Below are positions 60,058 to 64,000 of a stretch of DNA of 64,000 nucleotides, piece by piece (position 1 is the stretch's first letter; each line of letters begins with the position of its first letter). The position numbers and the translations under genes are program-made. A model generated the notes under the pieces. That model searched no databases and had not been told where the DNA came from. It saw only the letters and a list, made by a program, of their open reading frames with translations. This DNA is from Candidatus Omnitrophica bacterium UBA6210 (GTDB lineage: Bacteria; Omnitrophota; Gorgyraeia; Velamenicoccales; Velamenicoccaceae): positions 183,941 through 247,940 of the forward strand of contig DISM01000005.1 of assembly GCA_002421805.1 (NCBI GenBank), given 5' to 3'.

Positions 60058-60498
60058 ATGAAGACGATTATGGCAGTGTTAGGTTCGGTTATGCTTCTGG
60101 CCGCCTTCGCTCACATAGCGCTGGCCCAGGACCAGGTCACCATCACGACTTATTATCCATCGCCCTTTGGCGTGTATTCAGACCTACGCGCCAACAGGAT
60201 GGCCGTAGGCAATTCCCGCGCCTTCGGAAACGCCGGCACAGTCACATGGGGAGGAAGCACATCTTACGGGACTTTGTCTGAAGACCAGGGCTCATCAATC
60301 GAACTGGGGGGTAGTAATGCCGGTTATACGCCATATATCGATTTTCACAATGACTCCGGCGATTATGACGCCCGCATCATGCTTGTAAACAATAACGTTT
60401 TGGGAATATATGTCCGTGACCGCGTTGAAGTCCGCAACACGAACACCCCTAGTAATTATGCGGATATTGGTGTCGGTGACGTCTACCTGTGTACATAA
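60058..60498 (+). CDS. Exported protein with VTITTYYPSP motif, unknown function (copy 2)
   Basis: 146 residues. Signal peptide KTIMAVLGSVMLLAAFAHIALA, then QDQVTITTYYPSPFGVYSDL, RANRMAVGNSRAFG, SEDQGSSIELGGSNAGYTPY and a short C-terminal beta region ending in GDVYLCT. AGAGGTG precedes the ATG. A tandem paralogue of the previous gene, 24 bp downstream. It lies 113 bp before the Hxs cassette, so it might be a partner, though not a typical component. Confidence 0.7.
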   Translation: MKTIMAVLGSVMLLAAFAHIALAQDQVTITTYYPSPFGVYSDLRANRMAVGNSRAFGNAGTVTWGGSTSYGTLSEDQGSSIELGGSNAGYTPYIDFHNDSGDYDARIMLVNNNVLGIYVRDRVEVRNTNTPSNYADIGVGDVYLCT

Positions 60499-60550
60499 AA
60501 CCCATCGCATCCTGTCAAAAAATCATTTTCTCTAACTACCCGCAGGAACA

Positions 60551-60578
60551 TTGACTGCTGAGAAACGACGTTTATTAT
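60551..60578 (+). promoter_or_regulatory. Promoter of the Hxs cassette
   Basis: -35 TTGACT (60551-60556), 16-bp spacer, -10 TATTAT (60573-60578). The first gene starts at 60612 with AAAGGAG in front. Confidence 0.6.
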
Positions 60579-60611
60579 TTCTAAAAACACCAACCCATCA
60601 AAGGAGAAAAA

Positions 60612-61022
60612 ATGCCGGAAAAACACATCAAACTCGCGTCTGACCACGCCGAGATCATTCTGAATGCCAAGGTCTATGCCAAAGAGACGATCTTTGCGGC
60701 CGGGTATGTTTTCCTGGACAAGGCCTATATCCTGCTCGACCAGGCCGCGGACAAGTTTTTCGTCTACCTGTATCCCCAGGACGAGACAGCCGACCTGAAA
60801 AAACTGGCCATGGAGTTTTATAATGAACTGCTGAATTACGCGCATTACTTCACGCGCGTCAAGGCGAACGCCGATGCCATCAAATCACTCATGCAAAGGG
60901 CCTTGTTCTCGACATCCCCGTCCCTGGTCCAGGAGGCCGAGGAAAAAGAGATCGAAGACCTGATCAAAGAACTTGAGGAGGAAGAAAAAAATGCTTCCGG
61001 TGCAAAAAAAGGGAAAAAATAG
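60612..61022 (+). CDS. HxsD-like protein of a His-Xaa-Ser radical-SAM system
   Basis: 136 residues. KFFVYLYPQDETADLKKLAM and EFYNELLNYAHYFTRVKANA fit the HxsD pattern (a central LLN.Y..R motif in a small alpha/beta protein), followed by an acidic Glu/Lys tail that is coiled-coil-like and low complexity. HxsD proteins accompany two radical-SAM maturases, HxsB and HxsC, and a His-Xaa-Ser peptide; their exact job is unknown. The 3' end overlaps the next gene by 32 nt. Confidence 0.7.
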   Translation: MPEKHIKLASDHAEIILNAKVYAKETIFAAGYVFLDKAYILLDQAADKFFVYLYPQDETADLKKLAMEFYNELLNYAHYFTRVKANADAIKSLMQRALFSTSPSLVQEAEEKEIEDLIKELEEEEKNASGAKKGKK

Positions 61023-61215
61023 CTACACGCTCAAGCTCCATAAAGACCTCTATAAACAGGCCCCCCTGGAGAGTCTCCTGAAAGAGGACAAGGGGTGGGT
61101 CCGCAACCTCAACGCCAAAGACAAGACCTACTATCATTGCGAATTGAAAAACGCACAACTGAAAGACGTTCTTGAATGGGCAAATTATCTCTTCTATCTC
61201 AACAAGACTTCGTAG
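60991..61215 (+). CDS. Small protein in the Hxs cassette, unknown
   Basis: 74 residues, from ATG 60991 with GAGGAGG 9 nt upstream. NSYTLKLHKDLYKQAPLESL and YYHCELKNAQLKDVLEWANY give a strand-helix-strand-helix look resembling a shortened HxsD, so it may be a paralogue or a precursor-binding protein. It overlaps HxsD by 32 nt and the radical-SAM gene by 40 nt, so the three are tightly coupled. No recognised family. Confidence 0.6.
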   Translation: MLPVQKKGKNSYTLKLHKDLYKQAPLESLLKEDKGWVRNLNAKDKTYYHCELKNAQLKDVLEWANYLFYLNKTS

Positions 61216-62117
61216 AAACACCCGCTGTCATCCGCCGGGTCGATCTGAAGGTCGGCTATAAATGTTCCAACAATTGCCTGTTTTGCGTTGTTGCGGACAA
61301 ACGCCCCTTAGGCGAAAAAACAACTGACCAGATTAAAAGGGAGCTTGTTGAATCTTTTCGCGAAGGAAAGACTGAAGTGGTGCTGACCGGGGGAGAGGTC
61401 GGCATACGTCCGGATATTCTTGAGCTGGTGGCTTTTGCCCGTCAAACCGGCTTTAGCGAGGTCCAGCTCCAGACTAACGGCAGGAGATTTGCGGACGAGG
61501 CATTTTGCAAAGACGTGATCCGCGCAGGGATAACGATGTTCGCGCCTGCGCTGCATGGACCAACAGCCGCTGTGCATGACGGGCTTACGCGCGCCCCGGG
61601 GAGCTGGCGCCAGACCGTCCTGGGGATCCACAACATGTGCCGTCTGGGCGTCAAAACGTTCACCAACACAGTCGTCACGAAACAGAATTACCGCCACCTG
61701 CCTGCATTGGCCAAGCTTCTCGTCAAGCTGGACGTGGTCCAGTTCCAGTTCGCTTTTGTCCATATCCAGGGCAATGCTATGGCGTATCACAAAAAGATCG
61801 TCCCGAAGATCAGTGCAGCAGCTCCTTTCATCAAACAGGGTCTAAAGATAGGCCTTCGGGCAGGCAAGAATGTCATGGTGGAGGCGGTGCCGTTTTGCCT
61901 CTTGGCGCCCTATGAACGCTTCGCCTCAGAATTTTATATTCCTCCCACGCAATGCAAAGAGATCCATCAAACCGTCGCCAATTTCGATATCGTCAGGAAA
62001 TTCCAGGCCAAGACAAAATTTCCGGCATGTAAACCCTGCCGCTGGTTTGCGCAATGCGAGGGCCCGTGGATCGAATATCCCCAGCTCTTCGGTTCCGAAG
62101 AGTTTAAACCTGTTTAA
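61176..62117 (+). CDS. Radical SAM protein in the HxsC position
   Basis: 313 residues. The SAM [4Fe-4S] site is C30, C34, C37 in GYKCSNNCLFCVVA. GGEVGIRPDILELV is the GGE motif, LQTNGRRFADEAF the next. C-terminal cysteines, CKPCRWFAQCEGPW plus TQCKE, suggest an auxiliary cluster site. Its place between HxsD and HxsB corresponds to HxsC. I am less sure of exact homology than for HxsB. The role would be modification of the His-Xaa-Ser peptide. Confidence 0.78.
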   Translation: MGKLSLLSQQDFVETPAVIRRVDLKVGYKCSNNCLFCVVADKRPLGEKTTDQIKRELVESFREGKTEVVLTGGEVGIRPDILELVAFARQTGFSEVQLQTNGRRFADEAFCKDVIRAGITMFAPALHGPTAAVHDGLTRAPGSWRQTVLGIHNMCRLGVKTFTNTVVTKQNYRHLPALAKLLVKLDVVQFQFAFVHIQGNAMAYHKKIVPKISAAAPFIKQGLKIGLRAGKNVMVEAVPFCLLAPYERFASEFYIPPTQCKEIHQTVANFDIVRKFQAKTKFPACKPCRWFAQCEGPWIEYPQLFGSEEFKPV

Positions 62118-62134
62118 CTAAAAGGATGACAACG

Positions 62135-63538
62135 ATGAAAAAAACGGAAAAAAATACCTGGGCCGTCCTGCCATACAATATGGAACGCTTCAAAGACCGC
62201 TATCTGATCAGCAATCTTTTCGGTTCCTGGGACATGCTGGATCGCAAGGAATTTGTTCAGCTCGAAAGCAATGATCTGAGGGAGCAATCAAGCCTCTTCA
62301 GACGACTGCTCAAAACAGGCATCATCGCAGACGAAAGTTCCATAAAAAGCCTGATAGAAACATACAGACGCCTCCACAGCCATCTATTTAACGACACCTC
62401 CCTGCATATTGCGGTTGTCACGACCCGTTGCAACATGAATTGCCTCTACTGCCAGACAAAAAATAATGTGCCGCAGGACATGACGATCGAGGTCGCATCA
62501 AGAGTCCTGAAATATGTCTTTGATACACAGAACCCTTATGCCAACATCGAATTCCAGGGGGGCGAGCCGCTCCTCAACTGGAACATCATCAAATTCATCA
62601 CCGAAAACGCCCAGCGCATCAATACGGGCAACAAACACCTCTCGATCAGCCTCGTGACCAACGGCACCCTCTTGGACGACAAAAAAATCGCATATCTCGC
62701 CAAGCATAACGTCGGGATTTGTTTTTCTTTTGACGGCCCTTCCGCAGTACATAATGCCAACCGGGTGATGGCTTCTGGCAATGATGCCTATAATACCGTC
62801 AAAGACGCCATCACCAGGACCAAACAGATTTACAAACAACAAGGCCTGCCTCACAGCGTCAATCTGTTGTGCACAATTACACGCAAAAGCCTTCAGGAGC
62901 CGGAGAAAATCGTCGATGAATACATAGCCCTGGGTGCCGACAAGATCCCGTTGCGGCCCTTGTCCAAGCTCGGCCTGGCCCGAGACCAATGGGATGCCAT
63001 CGGGTATACGGCCGAGGAATTTATCGCCTTCTGGACGCGGGCGATGGATCACATCCTGGAATTGAACAAACAGGGCAAAAAAATCCAGGAACGCCTCAGC
63101 GTCGTCATCCTTTCAAAAATCTTCAAAAAAGTAAATCCTGGTTATGTCGACATGATGAGCCCCTGCGGGGCGGGCAGGGCCGTCCTGGCCTATATGCCGA
63201 ATGGGGACATCTATCCCTGCGATGAAGCGCGCATGGTCGGCGAAAACATGTTCCGGCTCGGCAACATCCTCAAGGATGATTACCAGACAATAATGAAAAG
63301 CAATAATGTCTTCTGCCTCTGCGAAGCCTCCCTCATGGACCTGTGGGACTACAATACGGCATTCCTGCCGTGGCTGGGAACTTGCCCAGTCCTTAATTAC
63401 GCGCAAAACAACAGTCTCGTGCCGAAAATCAAGGCATCGGGACTCCATAAAATTTTTACTTTCCAAATCAGATATATTTTTGATAGAATACTGGAAGATA
63501 CCAGGAACAAAGAAGTCTTCCTTTCCTGGCTGACATAA
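62135..63538 (+). CDS. HxsB-like radical SAM/SPASM maturase
   Basis: 467 residues from ATG 62135 (AGGA lies 8 nt upstream; ATG 62126 is the alternative). An N-terminal recognition part (WAVLPYNMERFKDRYLISN) is followed by the radical SAM site C99, C103, C106 in VTTRCNMNCLYCQTKN, IEFQGGEPLLNW, ISLVTNGTLLDDK and CFSFDGPSAVHNANR. The C-terminal SPASM region has SPCGAGRAVLAYMPNGDIYP, CDEARM, and later CLCEAS and TCPV for auxiliary clusters. The CGAG...CDEAR block is typical of HxsB. No tail for export. Confidence 0.86.
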   Translation: MKKTEKNTWAVLPYNMERFKDRYLISNLFGSWDMLDRKEFVQLESNDLREQSSLFRRLLKTGIIADESSIKSLIETYRRLHSHLFNDTSLHIAVVTTRCNMNCLYCQTKNNVPQDMTIEVASRVLKYVFDTQNPYANIEFQGGEPLLNWNIIKFITENAQRINTGNKHLSISLVTNGTLLDDKKIAYLAKHNVGICFSFDGPSAVHNANRVMASGNDAYNTVKDAITRTKQIYKQQGLPHSVNLLCTITRKSLQEPEKIVDEYIALGADKIPLRPLSKLGLARDQWDAIGYTAEEFIAFWTRAMDHILELNKQGKKIQERLSVVILSKIFKKVNPGYVDMMSPCGAGRAVLAYMPNGDIYPCDEARMVGENMFRLGNILKDDYQTIMKSNNVFCLCEASLMDLWDYNTAFLPWLGTCPVLNYAQNNSLVPKIKASGLHKIFTFQIRYIFDRILEDTRNKEVFLSWLT

Positions 63539-63575
63539 TAAAATTGAAATAATATTTACTCTGCGCGGTCTAAAG

Positions 63576-63649
63576 CTCCGCCCTTTAGGGCGGAGAGTGT
63601 TGTGGCCGCTTAGAGTAACCCGAAACAAGCCCCGGCCTTTAGGCCGGGG
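63576..63649 (+). repeat. Two IS200/IS605-style REP hairpins between maturase and precursor
   Basis: CTCCGCCC-TTTA-GGGCGGAG (63576-63595) and CCCCGGCC-TTTA-GGCCGGGG (63630-63649) are perfect 8-bp stems with the same TTTA loop and AAG before the stem. This is the look of REP/IS200-IS605 terminal hairpins. No transposase is present. They sit in the 168-bp gap before the precursor and may also shape its mRNA. Confidence 0.75.
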
Positions 63650-63706
63650 AATATAGGTTGACTCCCGGCAAAAAGGTCTTTTGACGGCATCAATCAAGGA
63701 GAGCAC

Positions 63707-63979
63707 ATGGGGCCCAAAAAAAAGAGAAAGATCGAAAAGACCCTGCATGAATTTATCAAAGACGAATCTGGCTTTGTGTCGAAGGAAAAAATCCTCAAGA
63801 TCGGATTGGGAACGATTTCTGCCCTTGGCATTCTGAGCGCTTTCTCTGCCAACCTGATTGCCGGACACACCAACCACAGCTCGCATGCCAACAATCTCGG
63901 CATCGTGCCGTATTCGACGCGGTGCGTCAAAATAGACCACGTCAGCCATTATTCACATTCAAGCCACAATTCATACTAG
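63707..63979 (+). CDS. His-Xaa-Ser precursor peptide (HxsA-like)
   Basis: 90 residues. A basic start (KKKRKIEKTLHEFIKDE), a hydrophobic helix at about 30-52 (IGLGTISALGILSAFSANL), then a core HTNHSSHANN (54-63) and a C-terminal run HVSHYSHSSHNSY with four uninterrupted His-Xaa-Ser units (78-89) and a final Tyr. The His-Xaa-Ser repeats define the substrates of HxsB/HxsC. AAGGAG 5 nt before the ATG marks the start. The peptide could be anchored or exported through the helix, and the His-rich end could bind metal; both are inference. Confidence 0.87.
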   Translation: MGPKKKRKIEKTLHEFIKDESGFVSKEKILKIGLGTISALGILSAFSANLIAGHTNHSSHANNLGIVPYSTRCVKIDHVSHYSHSSHNSY

Positions 63980-64000
63980 TACTCTGTTACAAAAGTTATT

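Noticed and set aside
63576..63649. Complete IS200/IS605 element
   Set aside because: Only end-type hairpins are visible; no tnpA or tnpB frame lies between or beside them.

Overview
The window reads as a chromosomal segment of an uncultivated-style diderm (Gram-negative) anaerobe. It carries LPS/O-antigen assembly genes, heptose genes, an LpxL-like acyltransferase and a signal-peptide beta-barrel porin ending in Phe, which imply an outer membrane. A ferredoxin-type membrane-bound [NiFe] hydrogenase operon implies anaerobic energy conservation. Gene style, the many MAG-like palindromic repeats and the exported proteins with a VTITTYYPSP motif suggest Candidatus Omnitrophota or a neighbouring phylum. 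That is inference from gene content, because no rRNA is present.

Layout. 0-2.2 kb: 5'-truncated RpoD-type sigma factor, a LacI-like effector domain without HTH, and apt. 2.27-2.82 kb: tRNA-Arg(CCU), a duplicated tRNA 3' end riddled with palindromes, and a possible promoter-to-terminator small RNA. 2.9-13.2 kb: an 11-gene complex-I-like group 4 [NiFe] hydrogenase operon (three antiporter-like subunits, J-, K-, A-, B-, C-, D-, H- and I-like subunits) plus its maturation protease. 13.2-15.8 kb: PHP hydrolase and porin. 16-21.9 kb: GH57 amylase, a membrane-anchored protein, a ParA ATPase fused to a glycogen-binding domain, nitroreductase, OsmC, a very basic protein with an EF-Tu-domain-2-like end, a zinc ribbon and a DUF3108-like protein. 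22-51.3 kb: a long glycolipid/LPS/O-antigen region. It holds an MGDG-synthase-like GT, an acyltransferase, manC, CDP-glucose genes with a C-methyltransferase, a flippase, glycosyltransferases, two polymerase/ligase-like proteins, gmd, an initiating phosphotransferase, an aminotransferase, a carbamoyltransferase and heptose genes. The centre (about 27-38 kb) is clearly more AT-rich than the flanks. 51.3-59.4 kb: a PriA-like protein with ruined helicase motifs, fmt, tandem galT paralogues, gap and malQ. 59.5-64 kb: two exported paralogues, then a His-Xaa-Ser (Hxs) type radical-SAM peptide-modification cassette with its precursor.

How it works together. The hydrogenase would couple ferredoxin oxidation and H2 evolution to ion pumping. 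GH57, MalQ, GalT, GAPDH and the ParA-glycogen-binding fusion point to glycogen and hexose metabolism. The central region builds a decorated (deoxy, C-methyl, carbamoyl) surface glycan. The most unusual items are the Hxs cassette with an added 74-residue protein, the ParA-CBM48 fusion, the PriA pseudo-helicase, and the galT pair in which one copy has lost the nucleophilic histidine.
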